NCBI RefSeq assembly: GCF_015704865.1
Contig: NZ_JADQTO010000006.1
Location: 344,601-408,600 of the forward strand
Source: Actinoplanes aureus
GTDB lineage: Bacteria; Actinomycetota; Actinomycetes; Mycobacteriales; Micromonosporaceae
Length of the DNA: 64,000 nt
Direction of reading: 5' to 3'
Position 1 is the stretch's first letter. Every line of letters starts with the position of its first letter. Below are positions 33,177-41,253 of this stretch, in pieces. Both the position numbers and the translations under genes were made by a program. The notes under the pieces were generated by a model. It was not told where the DNA came from. It was given only the letters and a program-made list of their open reading frames with translations, and ran no database searches.

Positions 33177-34492
33177 CGGCTGATCGCGGCCTGGCTGGCG
33201 GCGAAGAACTGCTCGGCGGCCGCGGCGGGGGTGGCGCGGCCGTACTGAGCCTCCTCCGCGGCCTTGATCAGCTCGGAGCGCACCGTGCTGTGGCCCTTCG
33301 GCGGGACCGTCGGCGCCGGGCCGAAGTTCTTGGCCAGCTCACCGACGACCTCGATGGTCTGCTTCATCGACGGGTTCTCGGTGGACGCGGCGACCTGCGA
33401 ACGGATGTCCAGGTTGGACGGCAGACCCCGGTCGGTCCCGAGGATCTTGCCGACCTCCGGGTCGTTGGCCAGGAAGTTGAGCACGTCCACCGCGGTGTCC
33501 TTGTGCTCGGTGCCGCGGTAGACCGAGAAGTACATCGAGGAGCGCGGCCACTGCTTGGTCGCGTCACCCGGGTACGCGATCACGCCGAGCTGGTCCTTGG
33601 TGTTCTTCTGCAGCTCGGGCATCTGGTTCGCCCACACCCAGGAGGTGAGCGCCTTACCGGTCACCACCAGCTGCTTGGTGACGTCGGTCTGGTTGCCCTC
33701 GTGGATCACGTCGGCGGTCGGCGTGGCCTTGCCGTCGCGGGCACCCTTCCACAGCTCGAACCACTTCTGCACGTCTTCCTTGGTGAAGCCGAGCTGGTTG
33801 CCGTTGTACAGCTCCTTGCCCTGCTGGCGCAGCCAGACCCAGAACGCTTTGTAGTCCGCGCTCGGATCCTGGGTACCGGCCACCTTGGTCTTCACCGCCG
33901 CGTCCTTCGCCCAGGCGATGTGCTCCTCCCAGCTCTGCCCGGTGGTGGGCAGCGGGACCTTCGCGGCCTCCAGCTTGGTCTTGTTGTAGACCAGGCCCTG
34001 GGTGTTCTCGCCGAACGAGAGGCCGGCGAGCTTGCCGTCGACGGTGCCGTACTCGATCAGGCCCTTGGGGAACTTGGTGGTGTCGAGCTTGCCGGACTGC
34101 TGGTACGAGGCGAGGTCGAGCGTGACGTTGCGGGTCGCGTACTCCGCCAGGTAGTTGTCGTCGATCTGGAAGATGTCCGGCGCGTCGTCGCCGGCGGTGA
34201 GCGTCGCCAGCTTGTCGAAGTAGCCCTGGTTGGCCTGCCAGGTCTTCTTGAACGTGACGTTGGGGTGCTTCGCGGTGTAGAGGTCGAGCGCCTTCTCGGT
34301 CAGCTCGGCGCGGGCCTCGCCTCCCCACCAGAAGAAGCTCAGTTCGACCTTGCCGTCGGCGGCGGGCTCGTCGTCGCCACCGCAGGCGCCGAGGGCCAGG
34401 GGAAGGGCCAGCATGCCGGCGACGAGGCCACTCAACAAGCGGCGTCGGGTGGGGCGGTGGTGGGAATCGGCGAAGGACATGGGTGCGGTCAT
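33173..34492 (-). CDS. Sugar ABC transporter substrate-binding lipoprotein
   Basis: 439 aa from ATG 34492, chosen because AAGGAG lies 11 nt upstream; a GTG at 34504 overlaps the LacI stop but sits directly on that ribosome site. The N-terminus has a twin-Arg-like TRRRLLSG followed by a hydrophobic stretch and lipobox ALGAC (Cys37), so Tat export is possible. The body is a cluster-1 sugar-binding protein (FFWWGGEARAELTEKALDLYTAKHPNVTFKKTWQ, DAPDIFQIDDNYLAEYA). Ligand probably an oligouronide or related pectic sugar by context. Confidence 0.9.
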   Translation of the reverse strand: MTAPMSFADSHHRPTRRRLLSGLVAGMLALPLALGACGGDDEPAADGKVELSFFWWGGEARAELTEKALDLYTAKHPNVTFKKTWQANQGYFDKLATLTAGDDAPDIFQIDDNYLAEYATRNVTLDLASYQQSGKLDTTKFPKGLIEYGTVDGKLAGLSFGENTQGLVYNKTKLEAAKVPLPTTGQSWEEHIAWAKDAAVKTKVAGTQDPSADYKAFWVWLRQQGKELYNGNQLGFTKEDVQKWFELWKGARDGKATPTADVIHEGNQTDVTKQLVVTGKALTSWVWANQMPELQKNTKDQLGVIAYPGDATKQWPRSSMYFSVYRGTEHKDTAVDVLNFLANDPEVGKILGTDRGLPSNLDIRSQVAASTENPSMKQTIEVVGELAKNFGPAPTVPPKGHSTVRSELIKAAEEAQYGRATPAAAAEQFFAASQAAISR

Positions 34493-34500
34493 GCTTGTCG

Positions 34501-35526
34501 TCACTCCTTGACGGTTGCGGCTACCTCAGCGGTGGTCGCGGCGGCCGGGGTGAGAGGCCCGGGGCCGGTGGAGTTGCGAATGATCAAGTCGGTCCGGAGG
34601 GTGACCTGTCCGGTGGCGCCGTCGTCGCCCTGCTGGAGCAACATGTCGACGGCGGCGCGTCCGGCGGCTGCGGTCGGGTTCGCCACGGTGGTGAGCTTCG
34701 GGCGGATCAGGCCGCTGTAGGCGATGTCGTCGATGCCGACGACGCTGATCTGCCCGGGCACCGCGATGTCGCGATCCTGCAGTGCCTGGAGCAGACCGAT
34801 CGCCATCAGGTCGTTGTAGGCCAGCACCGCGGTGGCGCCGGTGGCGAGAACCGCCTCGGCGGCCGCGGCGCCGGCCTCCTCGACCGGCTGGTGCGGACCG
34901 AGGACGGTCAGCTCCGCACCGGCCGCGCGGGCGGTGGCCCCGGCGGCCCGGCGGATCTCCCGGTTGGTCCACGAGCCACGTGGCCCGGCCAGGTAGACCA
35001 GGTTGTCGTGGCCCAGGTCGAGCAGGTGCCGGACAGCCTGCCGTGCGCCGTGCCCGACATCCATGACCACCGCCGGAAGGCCGGTGATCATGCGGTTGAT
35101 GACGACCAGCGGCACCTCACGGCGCAGCTGCTCTATCTGGTCGTCGCTCATCCGGGGACTGCACAGCAGGATCCCGTCGACCTGCTTGGCCAGGGCCTGG
35201 ACCAGTTCGGCCTCGACGATCGGGTCCTCGTCGGTGTCGGCGACGAAGACGTGGTAGTCGCGCCGCCGGGCGTGGGTCTCGGCCGCCTTGATCAGAGGCG
35301 GGAAGAACGGGTTCGCGATATCGGCCACGATCAGGCCGATGTTGTGGGTACGTCCGGTGATCAGTGCCCGGGCCGCCCGGTTCGGGCGGTAACCGAGCTG
35401 CTCCGCGGTGGCCAGCACCCGGGAGCGGGTCTCGGGGTTGACCAGATGCGGTGCGGAAAAGGTGCGCGACACCGTGGAGATGTGCACGCCGGACGCCCGT
35501 GCGACGTCCCGGATCGTCACGGCCAC
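34501..35526 (-). CDS. LacI-family regulator of the pectin/uronate locus
   Basis: 341 aa from GTG 35526 with AAGGAGG upstream (GTG 35520 also possible). LacI HTH VTIRDVARASGVHISTVSRTFSAPHLVNPETRSRVL, hinge PNRAARALITGRTHNIGL, then the periplasmic-binding-like effector domain. First gene of a coupled operon with the binding protein and permeases. Two palindromes in the shared upstream region match the GCAAACGTTTGC type expected for LacI proteins, so it probably represses both this operon and the divergent catabolic operon, released by a pathway sugar. Confidence 0.9.
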   Translation of the reverse strand: MAVTIRDVARASGVHISTVSRTFSAPHLVNPETRSRVLATAEQLGYRPNRAARALITGRTHNIGLIVADIANPFFPPLIKAAETHARRRDYHVFVADTDEDPIVEAELVQALAKQVDGILLCSPRMSDDQIEQLRREVPLVVINRMITGLPAVVMDVGHGARQAVRHLLDLGHDNLVYLAGPRGSWTNREIRRAAGATARAAGAELTVLGPHQPVEEAGAAAAEAVLATGATAVLAYNDLMAIGLLQALQDRDIAVPGQISVVGIDDIAYSGLIRPKLTTVANPTAAAGRAAVDMLLQQGDDGATGQVTLRTDLIIRNSTGPGPLTPAAATTAEVAATVKE

Positions 35527-35581
35527 GATGCCTCCTTGGAACGGTGATGTGACCCGGATCTCTCCGGTGGAAGCCATTAAT

Positions 35582-35593
35582 GCAAACGGTTGC
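35582..35593. promoter_or_regulatory. LacI-type operator 1 (GCAAACGGTTGC)
   Basis: Near-palindrome with one mismatch, 56 bp upstream of the lacI-type gene start and close to its likely promoter. Same core as operator 2. Confidence 0.7.
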
Positions 35594-35677
35594 TGGCGTG
35601 TCAACGCCCTTCGATGTCGATCTTGTGGCGTGAGCGTAAACCAATCCACATAAAACTAGACATATATGGGCCGTCCA

Positions 35678-35708
35678 TTGACTTGGGTCTCCCTCTGATC
35701 CCTAATCT
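35678..35708 (+). promoter_or_regulatory. Promoter of the uronate catabolic operon
   Basis: TTGACT (35678-35683), 19-nt spacer, TAATCT (35703-35708). Operator 2 begins 4 nt after the -10, over the expected start point. Confidence 0.55.
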
Positions 35709-35711
35709 GTT

Positions 35712-35723
35712 GCAAACGTTTGC
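35712..35723. promoter_or_regulatory. LacI-type operator 2 (GCAAACGTTTGC)
   Basis: 12-bp perfect palindrome with central CpG-type step, 18 bp upstream of the first catabolic gene and overlapping the likely transcription start. Confidence 0.8.
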
Positions 35724-35740
35724 CGAATGGAGGCGACGGA

Positions 35741-37072
35741 ATGTCGTTGTCACCCCGCCGCCGGTATGCCCTCGTGGGCGCCGGCGCACGGGCCGGTCTC
35801 TTTCTCCGGGCACTCACCACCGACCACGCCGACGTGGCCGAACTGGTTGCCCTGGCCGATACGAACCCGGCCAGACCGGCTGTCCACAATGCCCGGCTCG
35901 AGGCGCTCGGTGCCGCGCCCGTCCCGGTCTACGACGCCGCGGACTTCACCGAGATGCTCAAGCGGGAGCAGGTGGACGTCGCCCTGGTCACGACCGTGGA
36001 CCGGTATCACGACCACTACGTCGCGGCCGCGCTGGACGCGGGCTGCGACGCCATCACCGAAAAGCCGATGACCGTGGACGTGGCCGGCTGCCGGCGCATC
36101 CTGGACGCCCAGCGGCGTACCGGGCGCGACGTGCGGGTCACCTTCAACTACCGCTACAACCCGCTGCACGAGGCGGTGAAGCGGATCCTGGCCAGTGGTG
36201 AGATCGGCGAGCTCGGGTCGGTGCACTTCGAGTGGCTGCTCGACGTCCGGCACGGCGCCGACTACTTCCGCCGGTGGCACCGCGACAAGGCCAACTCCGG
36301 CGGCCTGCTGGTGCACAAGGCGAGTCACCACTTCGACCTGGTGAACTGGTGGCTCGACGACGAGCCGGAGCGGGTGTACGCGGCCGGCCGGCTCTTCTTC
36401 TACGGCGATCAGGGACGGCGGCACGGGTACGCCCGCGACTACGCGAGGGCGCACGGCGCCGCCACCGCCGAGGGCGACCCGTTCGCGTTGCGCCTCGCCG
36501 ACGAGCCCGGCCTGCGCGAGCTCTACCTGGACGCGGAGAGCCACGACGGCTACCACCGGGACCAGAACGTCTTCGCCGGCGGGGTGTCCATCGAGGACGA
36601 CATGGCGGTGCTGGTCCGCTACGCCGGTGGCCCGTCGATGAGCTACCACCTCACCGCGTACGCGCCGTGGGAGGGCTATCGGGTGATGTTCAACGGCAGC
36701 CGGGGCCGCCTCGAGCTGGAGGTGGTGGAGAGCGACCACGTCGCGCCCGCCGCGGCCGCCGGGGTCAAGGGCGAGCCGGGCGCGGAGTCCACCGCCGAGC
36801 GGGGATTCAAGCGCCTGCTGGTCCGGCCGTACTGGGCGCCGCCCCGGGAGGTGCGGGTGGAGGGGCTCAGCCGTGGCGGCCACGGCGGCGCCGACGTGCG
36901 GATGCTCGCCGATCTCATCCGTCCCGGCGATAACGTCGACCCACTGGGGCGTACGGCGGGAGCGGTCGACGGAGCCCGTGCCCTGCTGACCGGTCTGGCC
37001 GGCAACGAGTCCCTGGTCACCGGCGAGGCCGTACGCGTCAAAGACCTTCTTGATCTTTCCCCGAACCGCTAG
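35741..37072 (+). CDS. Gfo/Idh/MocA-family oxidoreductase
   Basis: 443 aa from ATG 35741 with GGAGG upstream. N-terminal Rossmann fold (YALVGAGARAGLFLRAL), active-site Lys in ITEKPMT, and the C-terminal alpha/beta domain with HKASHHFDLVNWWL, where the His pair is typical. Length and HDGYHRDQNVF segment match the group acting in sugar-acid or inositol pathways. Likely an NAD(P)-dependent dehydrogenase or a redox-assisted epimerase/hydrolase on a pectic sugar; substrate unknown. First gene of the catabolic operon. Confidence 0.88.
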   Translation: MSLSPRRRYALVGAGARAGLFLRALTTDHADVAELVALADTNPARPAVHNARLEALGAAPVPVYDAADFTEMLKREQVDVALVTTVDRYHDHYVAAALDAGCDAITEKPMTVDVAGCRRILDAQRRTGRDVRVTFNYRYNPLHEAVKRILASGEIGELGSVHFEWLLDVRHGADYFRRWHRDKANSGGLLVHKASHHFDLVNWWLDDEPERVYAAGRLFFYGDQGRRHGYARDYARAHGAATAEGDPFALRLADEPGLRELYLDAESHDGYHRDQNVFAGGVSIEDDMAVLVRYAGGPSMSYHLTAYAPWEGYRVMFNGSRGRLELEVVESDHVAPAAAAGVKGEPGAESTAERGFKRLLVRPYWAPPREVRVEGLSRGGHGGADVRMLADLIRPGDNVDPLGRTAGAVDGARALLTGLAGNESLVTGEAVRVKDLLDLSPNR

Positions 37073-37081
37073 GAGACCTTG

Positions 37082-38506
37082 GTGCCCGAAGAAGATCATC
37101 TCTTCCCCGCCGAGAACACCCAGCGCCAGATCGCCCGTGAGCTCTACCGGCACGCCCGCGACCTGCCGCTGATCAGCCCGCACGGCCACGTCGCACCGGC
37201 GCTGCTCGCCGACGACGAGCCGTTTCCCGACCCGGCCCGGCTCTTCGTGGTGCCCGACCACTACGTGACCCGGATGCTCGCCAGCCAGGGCATCCCGCCG
37301 GCCCGGCTCGGCGTGCCGAGCATCGACGGGACCGAGGTGGAGTCCGACGGCCGGACGATCTGGCGGCTGCTCGCCGCCAACTGGCACCTGTTCCGCGGCA
37401 CGCCGTCGCGGCTGTGGACCGAGAAGGTCTTCGCCGAGGTGTTCGGCATCGACCAGCCGCTGAACGCGAAGACCGCCGACGAGATCTACGACGAGCTCGC
37501 CGACCGTCTGGCCGAGCCGGACTTCCGGCCACGCGCCCTGTTCACCCGGTTCAACATCGAGGTCCTGGCCACCACCGAGAGCCCGATCGACGACCTCTCC
37601 GCGCACGCCAAGCTCGCCGCCGACGGCTGGGGCGGCCCGGGCGGCCGGGTGATCACCACGTTCCGCCCGGACAACCTGGTCGACATGGACTGGGCCGGCT
37701 GGCGCGAGCGGGTCGCCACCCTGGGCGAACTGACCGGGCAGGACGTCGGCACGTTCCCCGGCTTCCTGTCCGCGCTGCGGGCCCGGCGCGAGGCGTTCAT
37801 CGAGGCCGGTGCGACCAGTTCGGATCACGGCCACCCGACCGCGGCCACCGTGGTGCTGGACGACGCCGACGCGGCCGTGCTCTACCGCAAGGCACTCGGC
37901 GGCGGCACCGACGAGTGCGACGCCGAGGTGTTCCGGGCGCACATGCTCGTCGAGTTCGCCCGGATGTCGCTCGACGACGGCCTGGTCATGCAGCTGCACC
38001 CGGGCTCGGTGCGCAACCACAACCAGGCCCTGCACGCCAGGCACGGCCGCGACGTGGGCGGTGACATCCCCTCAGCCACCGAATACGTCCGCGCCCTGCG
38101 ACCGCTGCTCGACCGGTACGGCGACGACCCGCGGCTGCGCGTCGTGCTCTACACCCTGGACGAGACCACGTTCACCCGGGAGCTCGCACCGCTGGCCGGC
38201 GGCTACGCCTCGCTCTACCTGGGCGCGCCGTGGTGGTTCCTGGACAGTCCGGAGGGGCTGCGCCGGTTCCGGGAGACGGTCACCGAGACGGCCGGTTTCT
38301 ACAACACGTCCGGCTTCGTCGACGACACCCGGGCGTTCTGCTCCATCCCGGCCCGGCACGACGTGGCCCGCCGCGTCGACGCCGGTTTCCTGGCCCGGTT
38401 GGTCGCCGAGGGCCGGCTGCCGCTCGACGAGGCCGCCGAGACCATCGCCGACCTCGCGTACCACCTGCCGAAGAAGGTGTTCCGGTTGGACGGAGAGCAG
38501 CGGTGA
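37082..38506 (+). CDS. uxaC: Glucuronate/galacturonate isomerase
   Basis: 474 aa from GTG 37082 with AGGAG 6 nt upstream. UxaC landmarks: PLISPHGHVAPALLADDEPF (HGH metal-binding motif), TEKVFAEVFGI, LATTESPIDDLSAH, FRPDNLVDMDW, MQLHPGSVRNHN and the C-terminal DTRAFCSIPARHDVARR. It converts D-glucuronate to D-fructuronate and D-galacturonate to D-tagaturonate in the cytoplasm. Length matches the family (about 470). It overlaps fuconate-dehydratase-like gene by 4 nt. Its presence supports uronate catabolism. Confidence 0.95.
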   Translation: MPEEDHLFPAENTQRQIARELYRHARDLPLISPHGHVAPALLADDEPFPDPARLFVVPDHYVTRMLASQGIPPARLGVPSIDGTEVESDGRTIWRLLAANWHLFRGTPSRLWTEKVFAEVFGIDQPLNAKTADEIYDELADRLAEPDFRPRALFTRFNIEVLATTESPIDDLSAHAKLAADGWGGPGGRVITTFRPDNLVDMDWAGWRERVATLGELTGQDVGTFPGFLSALRARREAFIEAGATSSDHGHPTAATVVLDDADAAVLYRKALGGGTDECDAEVFRAHMLVEFARMSLDDGLVMQLHPGSVRNHNQALHARHGRDVGGDIPSATEYVRALRPLLDRYGDDPRLRVVLYTLDETTFTRELAPLAGGYASLYLGAPWWFLDSPEGLRRFRETVTETAGFYNTSGFVDDTRAFCSIPARHDVARRVDAGFLARLVAEGRLPLDEAAETIADLAYHLPKKVFRLDGEQR

Positions 38507-39792
38507 GCGTCCGGATCACCGGGGTCGAGGTGCACGACGTGCGCTTCCCGACCGCGGCCGCCGGCGACGGATCGGATGCGATCAACCGGGGTGACTACTC
38601 GGCCACCTACGTCGAGCTGACCACCGACGCCGGGGTGACCGGCAGCGGGCTCACCTTCACCAACGGCCGCGGCAACGAGATCACCTGCGCCGCGGTCCGG
38701 GCCCTGGCACACCATGTCGCCGGCCGCACGGTCGAGGAGATCGAGGCCGATCAGGCCGGCTTCTCCCGGTCGATCACCGCCGACGTGCAGCTGCGCTGGC
38801 TGGGCCCGGAGAAGGGCGTCATCCACATGGCGGCCGGCGCGCTGATCAACGCGGTCTGGGACCTGCGGGCCCGGCTCGCCGGCAAGCCGATGTGGCGCTA
38901 TCTGGCCGAGCTCCCGGCCGGCGAGATCGTCGCTTCGATCGACTTCCGGCACATCACCGACGCGCTCACCCCGGGCGAGGCCCGGGATCTGCTGGAGAAG
39001 AACGCGATCGGGTACGACGACCGCCTCGCCGAGCTGGAGCGGAACGGCTTCCCGGCGTACACGACCAGCGTCGGCTGGCTCGGCTACCCGGACGCCAAGG
39101 TGCGGGAGCTGACCCGGCGGGCGGTCGCCGACGGCTGGACCGCGGTCAAGATGAAGGTCGGCGGGCCGATCGAGGACGACGTACGGCGCGCCCGGATCAT
39201 CCGCGACGAACTGCCCCCCGGTGCGCTGCTGATGATGGACGCGAACCAGGTGTGGGACGTCGACGAGGCGATCGAGGCGATGCGGCGGCTGGCGCCGTTC
39301 GACCCGTACTGGATCGAGGAGCCGACCCACGCCGACGACGTGCTGGGGCACGCCCGCGTCGCCCGCGCGGTGAACCCGGTCCGGGTCGCCACCGGCGAGG
39401 TCGCCGCCAACCGGGTGATCTTCAAGCAGATGCTCCAGGCCGGCGCTCTCCAGGTCTGCCAGGTGGACGCGTGCCGGGTCGGCGGCGTCAACGAGGTGCT
39501 CGCCATCCTGCTGCTCGCCGCCAAGTTCGGCGTGCCGGTCTGCCCGCACGCCGGCGGGGTCGGCCTCTGCGAGTACGTCCAGCACCTGGCGATCTTCGAT
39601 TACCTGCGGGCCGGCCGGTCGCTGGACGGCCGCATGATCGAGTACGTCGACCACCTGCACGAGCACTTCACCGATCCGGTGACGGTCGTCGACGGCCGCT
39701 ACCGGCTGCCGGTGAAACCCGGCTACAGCGTCGAGATGAAGCCCGGCTCGATCGCCGGATTCCGGTTCCCGGACGGGCCGGCATGGCGGTGA
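38503..39792 (+). CDS. Enolase-superfamily sugar acid dehydratase, L-fuconate dehydratase-like
   Basis: 429 aa from GTG 38503 (GTGA overlap). The sequence tracks L-fuconate dehydratase closely: DVRFPTAAAGDGSDAINRGDYSATYV, FTNGRGNE, QLRWLGPEKGVIHMAAGALINAVWDL, IDFRHITDALT, YPAYTTSVGWLGY, TAVKMKVGG (KxK base), MMDANQ, WIEEPT, ATGE metal ligands and PHAGGVGLCEYVQHLA. These enzymes remove water from L-fuconate or related C6 acids to give 2-keto-3-deoxy acids. With uxaC and pectate lyase next door the physiological substrate could instead be a uronate-derived aldonate. The family call is firm, the substrate not. Confidence 0.88.
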   Translation: MSVRITGVEVHDVRFPTAAAGDGSDAINRGDYSATYVELTTDAGVTGSGLTFTNGRGNEITCAAVRALAHHVAGRTVEEIEADQAGFSRSITADVQLRWLGPEKGVIHMAAGALINAVWDLRARLAGKPMWRYLAELPAGEIVASIDFRHITDALTPGEARDLLEKNAIGYDDRLAELERNGFPAYTTSVGWLGYPDAKVRELTRRAVADGWTAVKMKVGGPIEDDVRRARIIRDELPPGALLMMDANQVWDVDEAIEAMRRLAPFDPYWIEEPTHADDVLGHARVARAVNPVRVATGEVAANRVIFKQMLQAGALQVCQVDACRVGGVNEVLAILLLAAKFGVPVCPHAGGVGLCEYVQHLAIFDYLRAGRSLDGRMIEYVDHLHEHFTDPVTVVDGRYRLPVKPGYSVEMKPGSIAGFRFPDGPAWR

Positions 39793-40928
39793 CTCATCGG
39801 GTGGCTCTGATCGGTGCCGGCGGCCACGGGCTCTGGCACCGGCGCACGCTCCAGCGGCTCTCCGACCAGGGACGGATCGAGGTGGTGGGGCTCTGCGACC
39901 GGCAGCCGGTCGAGCCGCATCCGGACGCGCCGCTGACCGGCGTCGCGTTCTACACCGATCACACCGAACTGCTCCGGACGGCCCGGCCCGAGGTCGTCAT
40001 CATCTGTACGCCGCCGCACACCCATCTGCGGATCGCCCTCGACGTCCTCGGTTCCGGTGCGGACCTGCTGCTGGAGAAGCCGCCGGTCATGTCGTCGGCG
40101 GAGCACGACAGCCTGGCGGAGGCCGTCGCCGCGACCGGCCGGCTCGTACAGGTCGGCTTCCAGGCCCTCGGGTCGGCGGCGCTCGCCGAGCTCCGCGCGG
40201 CCGCACCGGCCGGGCCGATCGGCGTGTCCGGGGCATGGTGGCGGCCGGACAGCTACTACCTGCGGGCACCGTGGGCCGGGCGGCGGGCCGTCGCCGGCCG
40301 GCCGGTCCTCGACGGCGCACTGGTCAACCCGTTCGCGCACGCGTTGATGCAGTCGCTGGTCATCGCGGACGGTTTCCAGCCGGCGCTGATGGAGCTGGAG
40401 CGTTACCGGTCACGCGCGATCGAGACCGACGACACCACGTTCCTGCGGCTGACCGGCGAGGACGGGCAGCGGATCACCGCCGCCGTCACCCTCGCGTCGG
40501 AGGTCTTCATCCGCGGGGAGATCCAGGTGGGCGAGGCCGTCCTCGAGTACCCGACCGACCGGCTGCGACTGCCGGGGGAGGCCGAGGCCCGTGAGGTGCC
40601 GGGCCGGGTGGGACTGCTGGAGAACCTGCTCGACCATCGGCGCGACTCCGGCGTACCCCTGATCGCTCCGCTGGAACGGACCCGGACCTTCACCGCGGTG
40701 GCCGAGGCCATCGTGGCCGCGCCGCCCCCGGCGGCGATCCCGCAGAACCTGCTGCGGCCACACCCGGACGGCGACGGCTACGTCGTGGCCGGCATCGATG
40801 AGCTCGTCCAGCGGGTGGCCTCCACCGGCCGCCTGCCGTCCGAGATCGGCACCGCCTGGGCGGAACAGCCGCACCGGGTGCCTCTGAGAAAGAAAGGAGT
40901 AACCCATGCGCAAGCTCAGCATCGCTGA
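39783..40928 (+). CDS. Second Gfo/Idh/MocA-family oxidoreductase
   Basis: 381 aa from ATG 39783; GTG 39789 would give the usual GTGA overlap and is nearly as likely. Rossmann HRVALIGAGGHGLWHRRTL, VVIICTPPHTHLRIAL, LLEKPP Lys and C-terminal DGALVNPFAHALMQSL. Distinct from the first oxidoreductase in the operon. Probably an NAD(P)-dependent dehydrogenase acting on a pectic sugar derivative. Confidence 0.88.
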   Translation: MAVTHRVALIGAGGHGLWHRRTLQRLSDQGRIEVVGLCDRQPVEPHPDAPLTGVAFYTDHTELLRTARPEVVIICTPPHTHLRIALDVLGSGADLLLEKPPVMSSAEHDSLAEAVAATGRLVQVGFQALGSAALAELRAAAPAGPIGVSGAWWRPDSYYLRAPWAGRRAVAGRPVLDGALVNPFAHALMQSLVIADGFQPALMELERYRSRAIETDDTTFLRLTGEDGQRITAAVTLASEVFIRGEIQVGEAVLEYPTDRLRLPGEAEAREVPGRVGLLENLLDHRRDSGVPLIAPLERTRTFTAVAEAIVAAPPPAAIPQNLLRPHPDGDGYVVAGIDELVQRVASTGRLPSEIGTAWAEQPHRVPLRKKGVTHAQAQHR

Positions 40929-41247
40929 ACTCGAACCACATCATCGCGGCCCGCAGTTCACCAGCCCGCTGCCCGGCCACGTCGTTGAGAAGGGCGGCTT
41001 CCGGATCTACCCGGAACCGAACTTCCGCACCCACGACGAACCGGGACGGCACGTGCACACCGTGCCGGAGCTCTTCGTGATCGTGCAGGGGAGCGGGGCC
41101 ATCGAGATCGAGGGCGCCGAGGTGGACAAGTTCACCGCCGGCGAGGCCGTGCTCTTCGAACCCGGTGAGGACCACCACCTGATCAGCCGGGGAACCGACC
41201 CGCTGGTCTTCGTCTGGCTGCACCTCGCACCGGAACCGGCTGAGTAG
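40906..41247 (+). CDS. Cupin-domain protein
   Basis: 113 aa with AAAGGAG 6 nt before the ATG; its start lies inside the end of the oxidoreductase gene (23-nt overlap). A single cupin: HVHTVPELFVIVQGSGAIEIEG (HxH..E metal ligands) and FEPGEDHHLISRG (His). Probably binds a metal and a small ligand; possible roles are sugar isomerisation/epimerisation or ring-product handling in pectin metabolism. Confidence 0.85.
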   Translation: MRKLSIAELEPHHRGPQFTSPLPGHVVEKGGFRIYPEPNFRTHDEPGRHVHTVPELFVIVQGSGAIEIEGAEVDKFTAGEAVLFEPGEDHHLISRGTDPLVFVWLHLAPEPAE

Positions 41248-41253
41248 GCCGTT

